NCBI GenBank assembly: GCA_964491395.1
Contig: CAZBGI010000009.1
Location: 14,930 to 78,929, forward strand
Direction: 5' to 3'
Origin: SKVR01 sp964491395
Lineage (GTDB): Bacteria; Bacteroidota; Bacteroidia; Bacteroidales; UBA7960
Length of the DNA: 64,000 nucleotides
The position numbers were made by a program, and so were the translations under genes. The notes under the pieces are model-generated. The model was given only the letters and a program-made list of their open reading frames with translations, did not search any database and was not told the DNA's origin. Below, piece by piece: positions 45,810 through 55,154 of this stretch. Each line of letters starts with the position of its first letter. The stretch's first letter is position 1.

Positions 45810-46697
45810 TTAGTTTCCCGACTGAAAAACGTGGATATTGGTTATCGCTATGCGGTCAAGGTCTGTGGAATCATGATGACGGAAAGCGATATAGATGGTC
45901 TCACCGGCATAATTGCTAAGGTTTACATCGCGGAGTAACCATACCCAGTTTTCCATATCTGATTGCAACCTCTCGCTAAATACCTCTGTGAAGTCTTCGG
46001 GGTCAGTGCCTGTGGTAGAAACCATAACACTGTAATTTTCCGTCCGGTACTCAGGAGTATCGGCTGTGGGCGTAACTTCAAACTGCAAGGATACACCACT
46101 GGCGACATCTGTCAGATCGATGGCTGGGGTCACAATCCAGTTGTCAGGTGTAAGGGGGCCGGTTTCATCTGACCAGGATTGAGAAAGAATGTAGTACTCT
46201 CCCTCAAATTCATCCCAGTACCAGTCGAGGCTATCACCATCGTTGTCAATGAGCAACCAGCCTTCAGGCGGGAAGTTTTCTGCCAGTCCCGGATCATCAA
46301 ATCCTTCCTGGAAGATGGTGGGTACCAACACCAGCGTTTCGGAGTCCGTGAGGTTGTTATAGTGAAGATCCTCCTGTTCTGCCATGGGGGTTACAGTAAG
46401 AGTTACATCAAAAATGCCGTTTTCTGTGTAGGTATGAACCGGATTTTCTTCCTGTGAAGTTTCGCCATCTCCAAAGTCCCATTCGTAGGACTCAGCATAA
46501 AGAGAATGATTGGAGAAAGAAACCTCATAAAATACATTGCCGGTTTCCTGGTCCGAATGTATTTCATACGAATATTCGAAATTTGCCTGTGTGCTGGGTG
46601 TAGGAACCGATGTATCATCTGATTCGCAGGCTGCAAGGAGCAATGCCAGCACTCCTGCCATCAGCCATAAACTTTTTATCCTTTTGAATGCTTTCAT
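45810..46697 (-). CDS. PKD and cleaved-adhesin domain surface lipoprotein (SGBP-like)
   Basis: 295 residues: lipoprotein signal (LALLLAACESDD; cysteine near 24), a PKD domain (about 38-105, YEWDFGDGETSQEENPVHTY), then a jelly-roll-type domain resembling the cleaved-adhesin/MAM-like module (about 130-293: FQEGFDDPGL, then DNWIVTPAIDL, ending VWLLRDVNLSNYAGETIYIA). In SusCD loci the lipoprotein encoded after SusD is usually a surface binding protein that captures the substrate. Here it would bind the polymer for SusCD and the cyanophycinase. Starts 96 bp after the SusD stop. Confidence 0.82.
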   Translation of the reverse strand: MKAFKRIKSLWLMAGVLALLLAACESDDTSVPTPSTQANFEYSYEIHSDQETGNVFYEVSFSNHSLYAESYEWDFGDGETSQEENPVHTYTENGIFDVTLTVTPMAEQEDLHYNNLTDSETLVLVPTIFQEGFDDPGLAENFPPEGWLLIDNDGDSLDWYWDEFEGEYYILSQSWSDETGPLTPDNWIVTPAIDLTDVASGVSLQFEVTPTADTPEYRTENYSVMVSTTGTDPEDFTEVFSERLQSDMENWVWLLRDVNLSNYAGETIYIAFRHHDSTDLDRIAITNIHVFQSGN

Positions 46698-46793
46698 ATT
46701 ATGTTATTTTTTGTGGTTCTTTATTTTTTTGTTTCTTCCGGATAGATTCAGAAATTGATACAAAGAGCTAAAGAACTTATATTGCTATCTCGA

Positions 46794-48155
46794 TTAATAT
46801 CCAGGGTTTTGGTCTTCTTCGTCGATGGCGTCATTGGCCAGAATTTCGTTTAAAGGAATCGGAAATAACGTCTGGTAGGTCTCAGTAACTCCTTCCAGCA
46901 CATCTATGGCTCTGCCTGTTCGTACCAGATCAAACCAGCGATGTCCTTCAAAGGCAAACTCCACCCTGCGCTGTTCTTCAATTTCTTCCAGCAAGGCCTG
47001 ATGGTTTGTGGTTGAAGAAGCTTCAAGTCCTGCTCTTTCTCTCACTGCATTCAGGTCATCCAGAATTATTTCTGCATCCCTTGCCAGTTGCGCATTGGCT
47101 TCGGCTCTTATGAGGTGCATTTCTGCAAGCCTGAAAACATACACGTTATCTGTGCCGGTTTCTATATCGCTGTATTTAATGGCATAGGGGTCAGTGCCTG
47201 AAAAGGCAATCGAAGCTTCCAGCCTTTCATCATCTGCTTCGTAACTGTCAACAAGCGTGCTGTCGGGAGCAAATTCGTATCGCCCGCTGCTGGAAGTAGG
47301 GAAAAAGTATTCTGCCAGACGGTTTCTGTCCTGATCATTGAATTCTATCTCAAAAATCGATTCAGTACTGGCGTTGCCGCTGTACAGGTAAGCATAGTCA
47401 TTTTCGAGTTCGAGGTTGAAGTTGTCGATAACATTCGTGGCAGCATCTATGGCTATGAAAAGGGAGTCTCTGTTTTGTGCAGGATTAAAATAATAATTGT
47501 GTAGTGATACACGTGCTTTCAAAGCAAGTAATGCTGCTTCGGATGCTTTGCCTCTTACAATGGTGCTTTGAATGTTTTCTTCTGCATACTTCAAATCATC
47601 AGAGATTTGCCGGAAAACATCTTCCATGGAAGAGCGGGGGATATTCAGATCATCCTCACTGGGGCTTACGGCAGTGGTACGCATGGGGATTCCTCCGAAA
47701 AGCCTCATTAAGTCATAATGAGCCAGTGCCCTGAGAAAATGCATTTCAGCCAGAATCTCCTCTTTTTCATCCTGGCTAAGCACATCCTCATCCAATGTCT
47801 GAACCCGGTCAATAACATTGTTGACGCGGTTGAGTGCTGTATAAATGCTGGCCCATATTCCTTCTGCGATTACATTGTCGGCCAGGATGCTGTTTTTGTC
47901 AATCTGATTGTAACCGGCAGTAGTTCCGCTCCAGATAAGGTTGTCGGCTGAAAGATCTCCCACGGCAATATAGTTGCGGCCATAGTATCCGGCAGCCTGA
48001 AATGCATCGTAACATCCGTTGACGGCCCTGATGACATCATTTTTGTTGTTAATGGCAGTGTCTGCAGGGATAGAATGCTCAGGGTCAACATCCAGTACAT
48101 CGCAGGAAACCCAGAAAAAAGCAAATATTGCGGTTATAAAAAATAATTTCTTCAT
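46794..48155 (-). CDS. RagB/SusD-family nutrient-uptake lipoprotein
   Basis: 453 residues: lipoprotein signal (AFFWVSCDVLDVDPEH; cysteine near 18), alpha-helical TPR-like SusD fold with HFLRALAHYDLMRLFGGIPM near 141 and the C-terminal ALLEEIEEQRRVEFAFEGHRWFDLVRTGRA near 385. SusD is the extracellular lid on the SusC barrel. It follows susC by 21 bp. Confidence 0.95.
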   Translation of the reverse strand: MKKLFFITAIFAFFWVSCDVLDVDPEHSIPADTAINNKNDVIRAVNGCYDAFQAAGYYGRNYIAVGDLSADNLIWSGTTAGYNQIDKNSILADNVIAEGIWASIYTALNRVNNVIDRVQTLDEDVLSQDEKEEILAEMHFLRALAHYDLMRLFGGIPMRTTAVSPSEDDLNIPRSSMEDVFRQISDDLKYAEENIQSTIVRGKASEAALLALKARVSLHNYYFNPAQNRDSLFIAIDAATNVIDNFNLELENDYAYLYSGNASTESIFEIEFNDQDRNRLAEYFFPTSSSGRYEFAPDSTLVDSYEADDERLEASIAFSGTDPYAIKYSDIETGTDNVYVFRLAEMHLIRAEANAQLARDAEIILDDLNAVRERAGLEASSTTNHQALLEEIEEQRRVEFAFEGHRWFDLVRTGRAIDVLEGVTETYQTLFPIPLNEILANDAIDEEDQNPGY

Positions 48156-48176
48156 AATGGTAGCTTGTTTAATTTT

Positions 48177-51116
48177 TTAAAGTCCTAAATTGATTCCTAC
48201 AGAAACGGTCCTTACCTGGGGATAGGTAAAGAAGTCGGTTCCCAGTACAAGGTTATCAGGTCCTGCATAATTTACCTCGGGATCCATGCCGCTGTAACTG
48301 GAAAAAGTAAGCAGGTTTTGTCCGGTTATGAATAACCTGGCGGTTCTCATTCCCAAGCGTTCAGCTACATCACTGTCAAGGTTGTAGGAAAGGGAGAGAT
48401 TTTTTATGCGCAGATAGGAACCATCTTCAATAAAACGGGAAGAAACCCGGCTGTTATTGTTGGGGTCACGGCCTGTGGCTCTTGGGATATGGGTCTCATC
48501 TCCCGGTTCGCGCCACCTGTCGAGCACGGCAACAGTCTGATTGTCATTTCCTGCCATGGATTCTATGTAAATACGTGTGCCGTTGAATATGTCATTGCCA
48601 TAGGAGAACTGCAAAAATACATTGAGTTCAAAGTTTCTCCAGGTAAGTATGTTGCCGAAACCACCCGTAAAATCCGGATTGGGATCCCCGATTTTGGTTC
48701 GGTCTCTGGCATCAATCAATCCATCCTGGTTTACATCCTCAAATACGATATCACCGGTGGAGGGGTCTACGCCAAGACTGTTGAACCCATAAAAGATCCC
48801 AATGGGTTCTCCTACCCTTACACTGTTGCTACCTCTTCCAATATTGTCAAGGGGCTGGTCTTTGTAAAGGGAAAGCACTTTGTTGCGGTTGCGTGAAATG
48901 TTGAAAGAGGTGGTCCAGCTGAAGTCGTCGGTTTCGAAATTAACGGTATTGATACTCAGTTCAATTCCTTTGTTTTCAAGCTCACCGATATTGGAGGTGA
49001 TGCTGGATGAACCGGCAGTCATAGAGATAGGCCGGTTGAATAGCAGATCCTGGGTTTGGTTGTTATAATAATCCACTGATATTTCGACCCGATCTCCCCA
49101 CAATCCGATATCCACTCCTGCATTAAACTGATACGTGGTTTCCCATTTCAGGTCGGGGTTATGAAGGCTAAGGGGATAAATTCCAGACGCTCCCAAATAG
49201 TTGGAGCCACCACCGAATAGCGGAAGATAGGCAAAGTCAGGAATGCCGTCGTTCCCGGTAACACCGTAGCTTGCCCTCCAGCGCAATTCACTAATAGGAG
49301 TATTGAGGGCTTTGAAGAATCCTTCCTCCGACATTCTCCATGCAGCAGATGCGGCAGGAAAGAAGCCATAGCGGTTGTTTTCACTAAACTTGGTGGATCC
49401 ATCGTAACGGGCCGTGGCGGTAAAAATATAGCGGTAATCATAATTGTAACGCAACTGTCCAAAGTATGAATTCATGCCTCTGTTGAGCGATCTTGCATAG
49501 GCATCAGAGATGGTCCCTGCTTCGGCCAGATATTCAAAATACTCATTGGGGAAATCCACACCTCTGATGAAATGATTCCTTCTCTGAAACATTTCAAAAG
49601 AATAACCTGCCAGCATCTCAATGTTGTGCATGTCCTCGATGCTGGTATTGTAACGCAGGGTATTGTTGGCAACGAGGTTCAACACATTGCTCTGTGCTGC
49701 AATACCAATACCATTGGATCTTGCCCCCTGGCGGGTAGTGATGGGGTCGTAACTGTGCTCGCGCAGGCTCAGATAGTCAAAACCCCACTTGGTGCTGAAA
49801 GTTAAACTGGGTAAGATGCGATAGTCAGCAAAAGCATTCCCGATGGTACGGTAAGAATGTGCTTCATTGATGGCCTCCTTTCCAATGGCCACAGGATTGG
49901 CGAAAGGGGCATCTTCGTTATAGCTATCATCCTCATTGTAAACAGGATAAATTGCCGGATTAGCAATGGCATTGGCGAGGGGGGCATTGAGAGACTGGTC
50001 GCCTTCAACCCGATTGTTCAGAGAGTAGCTTACGCCAAGACTGGCTCCCACATCAAAGTTATCATTGATTTTATGATCCAGGTTGAGGCGTCCGTTAAGC
50101 CTTTCATAGGAAGTTCCCAGCACAACACCTTTCTGTGTGTAATAATTTGCGGAAACAAAGAACGTAGTTTTTTCCTTTCCACCATTAACCGAGAGTTCAT
50201 AGTTGGCCATGGGGGCAGTTCGCAGCACCTGGTCGAGCCAATCTGTATCTGTCGGATTGGCAGGGTCTTCGGGGGTCGTTCCCTTCAGTTCGTGCCATTG
50301 TGCCGCATTGAGCATTTCAAGGCGGTTTTCCACATCCTGAACCCCGTAGGTGGCATTGAAACTTATGCTGGTTTTCTGGGCCGAACCTCTTTTGGTGGTA
50401 ATAAGAATTACCCCGTTAGTGGCCCTTGCCCCGTAAATGGCTGCAGCCGAGGCATCTTTCAGCACGGTGATAGATTCAATATCGTTGGGGTTGATGTCGG
50501 ACAGTGCATTGATACCCTGACCGGAGAATCCTACTTGTCCGAAGTTTCCGGTAGTTACAGGAATCCCATCAACCACGTAAAGGGGTTCGTTGCCGGCAGA
50601 AATGGAACTGTTTCCCCTGATTCTTACTGAAGTGGCAGCACCGGGAGTTCCCGAGTTCTGGGATATCTGTACACCAGCCGAACGACCTTGCAATACTCCG
50701 TCAATGGTACGCATAGGGACATCCTTGATTTCATTCTCCCCCACTACACCCAGCGAACCCGAAATCAAACGACTTGATTCTGTGCCGTAGCCTACTACTA
50801 CCACTTCTCCCAGGCTGGCTACATCCATCATCAATCCTATATCGATTACATTTTTTCCGTTTACCGGAATCGTTTCAGTAACCATACCAACATAGCTGAA
50901 AACCAAAGTATCAGTGGTAGATACTTCAATGCTGTAGCGGCCGTCCAAATCTGTTATCGTGCCCTGTGTTGTGCCTTTTACCTGCACTGTTACACCCGGT
51001 AGGGGCATGTTGTCTTCCATGAATGATGTTACTGTGCCGGTAACCTCGATTTGCTGGGCTTTGACACCCATCAGGGTTAAGGCAAACAGAACAATACTGA
51101 ACAATACTTTTTTCAT
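48177..51116 (-). CDS. SusC/RagA-family TonB-dependent outer-membrane receptor
   Basis: 979 residues, complete. Signal peptide (…LMGVKA), carboxypeptidase-regulatory-like domain (about 22-105), TonB-box region GEVVVVGYGTESSR near 103, plug domain with SAGVQISQNSGTPGAATSVR and the signature VLKDASAAAIYGARATNG then VILITTKRG near 220-246, then 22-strand barrel ending RTVSVGINLGL. First gene of an operon whose other members are SusD, a PKD lipoprotein, cyanophycinase and YfcC. No ECF sigma/anti-sigma, hybrid sensor or glycosidase gene adjoins it, so the cargo is more likely peptide-like than glycan. Confidence 0.96.
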   Translation of the reverse strand: MKKVLFSIVLFALTLMGVKAQQIEVTGTVTSFMEDNMPLPGVTVQVKGTTQGTITDLDGRYSIEVSTTDTLVFSYVGMVTETIPVNGKNVIDIGLMMDVASLGEVVVVGYGTESSRLISGSLGVVGENEIKDVPMRTIDGVLQGRSAGVQISQNSGTPGAATSVRIRGNSSISAGNEPLYVVDGIPVTTGNFGQVGFSGQGINALSDINPNDIESITVLKDASAAAIYGARATNGVILITTKRGSAQKTSISFNATYGVQDVENRLEMLNAAQWHELKGTTPEDPANPTDTDWLDQVLRTAPMANYELSVNGGKEKTTFFVSANYYTQKGVVLGTSYERLNGRLNLDHKINDNFDVGASLGVSYSLNNRVEGDQSLNAPLANAIANPAIYPVYNEDDSYNEDAPFANPVAIGKEAINEAHSYRTIGNAFADYRILPSLTFSTKWGFDYLSLREHSYDPITTRQGARSNGIGIAAQSNVLNLVANNTLRYNTSIEDMHNIEMLAGYSFEMFQRRNHFIRGVDFPNEYFEYLAEAGTISDAYARSLNRGMNSYFGQLRYNYDYRYIFTATARYDGSTKFSENNRYGFFPAASAAWRMSEEGFFKALNTPISELRWRASYGVTGNDGIPDFAYLPLFGGGSNYLGASGIYPLSLHNPDLKWETTYQFNAGVDIGLWGDRVEISVDYYNNQTQDLLFNRPISMTAGSSSITSNIGELENKGIELSINTVNFETDDFSWTTSFNISRNRNKVLSLYKDQPLDNIGRGSNSVRVGEPIGIFYGFNSLGVDPSTGDIVFEDVNQDGLIDARDRTKIGDPNPDFTGGFGNILTWRNFELNVFLQFSYGNDIFNGTRIYIESMAGNDNQTVAVLDRWREPGDETHIPRATGRDPNNNSRVSSRFIEDGSYLRIKNLSLSYNLDSDVAERLGMRTARLFITGQNLLTFSSYSGMDPEVNYAGPDNLVLGTDFFTYPQVRTVSVGINLGL

Positions 51117-51391
51117 AAGGTTGGTTTTTGTTAATGTTGCTTTTCGGCGTTATTTAAATAAATTGTAATTTGTTGCAAGTATAAGAAGAATTATTTAAAA
51201 ATTTTTATTAATAGTTGTTTTTAAACGTTTAGGTGCTTAATTTGAGTTGTTTGAGTATGTTATAACGGTATGTTCAAGTTGTTAAATATGGGCTTAACAG
51301 ATAAGCAAATAGTTCAGGGATGAGCAAAGTGCTGGCCCAAAACTATTTGTACAATAAATAATCAGAGTAAAACAGCTTAGCAAAATTCTAT

Positions 51392-51399
51392 TAATTTTG
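51392..51399 (+). promoter_or_regulatory. Candidate asnS -7 element
   Basis: TAATTTTG matches TAnnTTTG and implies a leader of about 130 bases before asnS. No -33 box at 14-15 bp. The interval 51117-51391 holds no gene; the susC promoter must be there but no good match is seen. Confidence 0.4.
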
Positions 51400-51469
51400 C
51401 ACCTTGCCGGAGGTGGGTTCGGAAACATGGTCCCAATTCCCGCAGATTCATATCACAAACATTTTTAGG

Positions 51470-51495
51470 GGTTGTACCCGAAGTGATGTACAACC
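51470..51495 (+). promoter_or_regulatory. Hairpin in the asnS leader
   Basis: GGTTGTAC / GTACAACC (51470-51477 with 51488-51495), an eight-base perfect stem with a 10-base loop, 38 bp before the asnS start. No T run. Role unknown. Confidence 0.4.
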
Positions 51496-51533
51496 ATTGA
51501 ATAAAAGCAATAAGTACCATATAGAATTGTAAA

Positions 51534-52943
51534 ATGAAAGAATTAAGAAGGCAAAGAGTATATGATTTGCTCAAAGGAAAAGATGAAAGCCTGATCAATG
51601 GTGAAGTAAACGTAAAGGGCTGGGTGCGAACCAAGCGGGGCAACAAGAATGTAGCCTTTATAGCCCTGAACGATGGAAGCATTATTCACAATATTCAGGT
51701 AGTTGTGGAAGTTCAGGCTTTTGGCAATGATGAATTGTTGAAAAAAATCACTACCGGTTCCTGCATTTCAGTAAATGGTAAACTGGTTGAGTCGAAGGGA
51801 TCGGGTCAAAATGTAGAAATCCTGGCTCATGATATTGAGCTTTATGGAACCGCTGATGCTGAGACTTATCCTTTGCAAAAAAAAGGCCATTCATTAGAGT
51901 TTCTGCGGGAGATTGCCCACCTGCGCCCCCGGACCAATACTTTTGGAGCCATTTTTCGTATCAGGCATGCGCTGGCTTTCGCTATCCACAAATTTTATAA
52001 CGATAAAGGATTTTATTACTTGCATACGCCCATTATTACCGGCTCCGATGCTGAAGGTGCCGGGGCTATGTTCAGGGTAACAACACTTGATTTGCATAAC
52101 ATTCCCAAAACACCCGAGGGAAAAATAGATTATCAACAGGATTTTTTTGGCAAAGAAACCAATCTTACCGTAAGTGGTCAGCTGGAAGGAGAACTGGGAG
52201 CCCTTGCCTTATCGAATGTATATACTTTTGGACCCACATTCAGGGCTGAAAACTCTAATACAACCCGTCACCTGGCAGAATTCTGGATGATAGAACCCGA
52301 GATGGCTTTTTATGACATTCAAGACAACCAGGATCTGGCAGAGGAATTTTTAAAGTACCTCATCAGCTATGTATTGGAAAACTGTACAGACGATCTGGAG
52401 TTTTTGCAGAAAATGTATGACAAGGAGTTGATCGAAAGATTGCAGTTTGTTACCCAAAATACCTTTGAAAGATTGCCATACACAAAGGCTGTTGAAATTC
52501 TTGAGAATGCGGGGCAAAAATTTGAGTTTCCCGTGAAATGGGGAGTGGATTTACAGTCGGAACATGAAAGGTATCTGGTAGAAAAGCATTTTAACAAACC
52601 CGTTATTCTTACTGACTATCCCAGAGATATCAAAGCTTTCTATATGAAGCAGAATGACGATGGTAAAACTGTCAGGGCAATGGATGTCCTATTCCCGAAA
52701 ATTGGTGAAATCATTGGAGGTAGCCAGCGTGAAGAGAACTATGAGAAACTGCTGAGCCGCATCAAAGAAATGGGCATTCCCGAGAAAGATGTATGGTGGT
52801 ACCTGGAAACGCGAAAATTTGGTACTGCTCCCCACAGTGGATTCGGGCTGGGTTTCGAAAGACTGATGCTTTTCATCACGGGCATGGGCAATATCAGGGA
52901 TGTCATTCCTTTCCCCCGCGCCCCGCTTAATGCTGAATTTTAA
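51534..52943 (+). CDS. asnS: Asparaginyl-tRNA synthetase
   Basis: 469 residues. N-terminal OB-fold anticodon-binding domain (about 18-110: VNVKGWVRTKRGNKNVAFIAL), then class II core with motif 2 region TFGPTFRAENSNTTRHLAEFWMIEPEM-type near 230-255 and motif 3 GTAPHSGFGLGFERL near 430. The SGQLEGELGALALSNVYTFGPT segment before motif 2 is typical of AsnS. The next gene, rpoN, starts 94 bp downstream and may be co-transcribed. Confidence 0.97.
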   Translation: MKELRRQRVYDLLKGKDESLINGEVNVKGWVRTKRGNKNVAFIALNDGSIIHNIQVVVEVQAFGNDELLKKITTGSCISVNGKLVESKGSGQNVEILAHDIELYGTADAETYPLQKKGHSLEFLREIAHLRPRTNTFGAIFRIRHALAFAIHKFYNDKGFYYLHTPIITGSDAEGAGAMFRVTTLDLHNIPKTPEGKIDYQQDFFGKETNLTVSGQLEGELGALALSNVYTFGPTFRAENSNTTRHLAEFWMIEPEMAFYDIQDNQDLAEEFLKYLISYVLENCTDDLEFLQKMYDKELIERLQFVTQNTFERLPYTKAVEILENAGQKFEFPVKWGVDLQSEHERYLVEKHFNKPVILTDYPRDIKAFYMKQNDDGKTVRAMDVLFPKIGEIIGGSQREENYEKLLSRIKEMGIPEKDVWWYLETRKFGTAPHSGFGLGFERLMLFITGMGNIRDVIPFPRAPLNAEF

Positions 52944-53037
52944 CATTAACGGCCAAAGGGTATCAAAAAAAAATTCTTAATTTGGCCAACGTTTAAAAGA
53001 ATAATGCACCATAAAACCCTATTGTAATTCATCAATC

Positions 53038-54531
53038 ATGTTAAAGCAAAGGTTACAGCAAAAACTCCTGCAAAAGCTATCTCCTCAGCAGATTCAACTT
53101 ATGAAGCTGCTGCAACTTCCCACGTTGCTTCTTGAGCAGCGTATCAAGGAAGAAATAGAGGAAAATCCCGCACTGGAAGAAGGTGCCGATGAGGAGTTTG
53201 AAACGATTGATGAGGCAAAGGAGGATGATTTTGATGATGATTTTGACGCTGATGAAAAGGATTTTGATGAGCCGGAGGTTGATCCGGACAATGAGTTTGA
53301 CATCAGCGATTATATCGAAGATGATGATATCCCTAATTACAAGCTTTCGGCCAATAACACCAGTGCTGATGATGAACACAAGGAAATGCCGATGTCTTCA
53401 TCTTTTAGTTTTCAGGAACACCTGCTCAGTCAGCTCGGATTGAGGGAGATCAATGAACAGGAGGAGGTTGTGGCACAACACATTATAGGTAATATTGATG
53501 ATGCAGGTTATCTTCAGCGCGATATTCATTCCCTCATTGATGACCTGGCATTCTCTCTTAACGTAAAGACCGACTTTAAAGAAGTGCTGGGTTTGCTGCG
53601 CATCATACAGGAGTTTGATCCTCCCGGGGTAGGAGCAAGAGATTTACAGGAATGCCTTTTACTGCAAATCCGAAGAAAAACACCACGTACTCCTGCTGTA
53701 GAAAATGCAACCCTGCTGCTGGAGAAAAGCTTCAATGATTTTACCAAAAAGCACTACCAGAAAATTCAGAAAAAACACAACCTTTCAGATGAAGATTTGA
53801 AGGAGGCCATTGACGAAGTGCTTAAATTGAACCCCAAACCCGGAAACACCCTCACAGAAGCAGGCAGATCGGCCCAATACGTCGTGCCTGACTTCATTCT
53901 CAGCAGCAACAATGGCGAACTGGAGCTCACCCTCAATTCGCGCAATGCGCCCGATTTGAAAATAAGCCGCACCTACACCGAGATGCTGGAAAATATGGCC
54001 GGCAACAAAAACATATCGGATGCCAGGCAAAAAGAGGCATTGATGTTTGTGAAGCAAAAACTGGACAGTGCCAAATGGTTTATTGATGCCATCCGCCAAC
54101 GACAAAATACCTTGCTGGTAACCATGGAGGCTATCATGAACCTTCAGCGGGATTATTTCCTTACCGGAGATGAAACCAGGATCAAACCCATGATTCTGAA
54201 GGATGTTGCCGATATTGTGCAGTTAGACATTTCTACCATTTCAAGGGTGGCCAACAGCAAGTATGTACAGACTCCTTACGGTACATTCCTGTTAAAAAGC
54301 CTGTTTTCCGAATCGCTTCAAAATGAAGAAGGGGAAGAGGTATCCACCCGTGAAGTAAAAAAGATTCTCCAGGATTGCATCAGTGCCGAAAACAAAGCCA
54401 AACCGGTAACCGATGAACAATTGACCAAAATTCTGAAAGAAAAAGGATACAATATTGCCCGGCGGACTGTGGCCAAATATCGTGAACAGTTGAATATACC
54501 CGTGGCACGCTTAAGAAAGGAGCTGCTTTGA
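53038..54531 (+). CDS. rpoN: RNA polymerase sigma-54 factor
   Basis: 497 residues. Region I (1-50, Gln/Leu-rich: KLSPQQIQLMKLLQLPTLLL), a strongly acidic region II (about 50-110), core-binding domain, DNA-binding region with FIDAIRQRQNTLLVTMEAIM, and the RpoN box near the C terminus (ARRTVAKYREQLNIP, near 474), which recognises the -24 promoter element. It serves the two sigma-54 activators seen at 28631 and 40357. The stop overlaps the next start. Confidence 0.97.
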   Translation: MLKQRLQQKLLQKLSPQQIQLMKLLQLPTLLLEQRIKEEIEENPALEEGADEEFETIDEAKEDDFDDDFDADEKDFDEPEVDPDNEFDISDYIEDDDIPNYKLSANNTSADDEHKEMPMSSSFSFQEHLLSQLGLREINEQEEVVAQHIIGNIDDAGYLQRDIHSLIDDLAFSLNVKTDFKEVLGLLRIIQEFDPPGVGARDLQECLLLQIRRKTPRTPAVENATLLLEKSFNDFTKKHYQKIQKKHNLSDEDLKEAIDEVLKLNPKPGNTLTEAGRSAQYVVPDFILSSNNGELELTLNSRNAPDLKISRTYTEMLENMAGNKNISDARQKEALMFVKQKLDSAKWFIDAIRQRQNTLLVTMEAIMNLQRDYFLTGDETRIKPMILKDVADIVQLDISTISRVANSKYVQTPYGTFLLKSLFSESLQNEEGEEVSTREVKKILQDCISAENKAKPVTDEQLTKILKEKGYNIARRTVAKYREQLNIPVARLRKELL

Positions 54532-55154
54532 GCAATGGAGATGCTACCTGGGCCCGATTGACAAGTGTGGCTTTTCATCCTATGATTATGCCTGCCCTTG
54601 CTGTGCTTATCCTTTTTTCCATCCCCAGTTATGTTGCTTATTCCACCCCTGCCACGGGCCGCAGGTTGATTGTTGGATTGGTTTTTCTCAATACTTGCAT
54701 AGCTCCTTTCCTGGTAATATTGCTCATGAAAAAAACCGGGCTGATAAAAGATTTCCTCCTTCAGGATAGAAATGAACGTATATACCCCATGCTGGTGAGT
54801 GTTTTTTTCTATCTGTTCACCTACTATTTATTCCGGCAGGCCAATCTCCCTTCGTTGCTGAATTATTTTATCATGGGTGCAACTTTGCTTGTATTGTTGG
54901 GGTTTGTTATTACTTTTTACTGGAAAATCAGTTTACACATGATGTCCATGGGAGGATTTACCGGTTATCTCATAGCCATATCTCTTATCCTGGGATACGA
55001 ACTGCATGCCTTCATTGTGGGCAGTATTTTGGTTTCCGGGCTTGTGGGCAGTGCCCGTATAAGACTGAATGTCCATAATCAATCCCAGGTGTATGCAGGA
55101 TTTATTACAGGCATTCTGATCATGTTGTTGCTTTTCTTCTACCTGCGGGCTTAA
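54528..55154 (+). CDS. PAP2-like integral membrane protein
   Basis: 208 residues, about six transmembrane helices. Motif remnants recall the PAP2 phosphatase family: LQDRNERIYP near 76, SLHMMSMGGFTGYL near 140 and ARIRLNVHNQSQVYAG near 176, though the central signature is altered, so activity is uncertain. The start is TTG 54528, overlapping the rpoN stop by four bases. AAAGGAG lies seven bases upstream, which supports this start and translational coupling. Confidence 0.78.
   Translation: MSNGDATWARLTSVAFHPMIMPALAVLILFSIPSYVAYSTPATGRRLIVGLVFLNTCIAPFLVILLMKKTGLIKDFLLQDRNERIYPMLVSVFFYLFTYYLFRQANLPSLLNYFIMGATLLVLLGFVITFYWKISLHMMSMGGFTGYLIAISLILGYELHAFIVGSILVSGLVGSARIRLNVHNQSQVYAGFITGILIMLLLFFYLRA

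Noticed and set aside
49857..50630. 257-codon frame on the plus strand
   Set aside because: Antisense to the SusC plug and barrel region.
46794..51116. A glycan-utilisation locus
   Set aside because: No glycoside hydrolase, polysaccharide lyase, sulfatase or sugar kinase gene adjoins the SusCD pair; the partners are a cyanophycinase and an amino-acid-type carrier.
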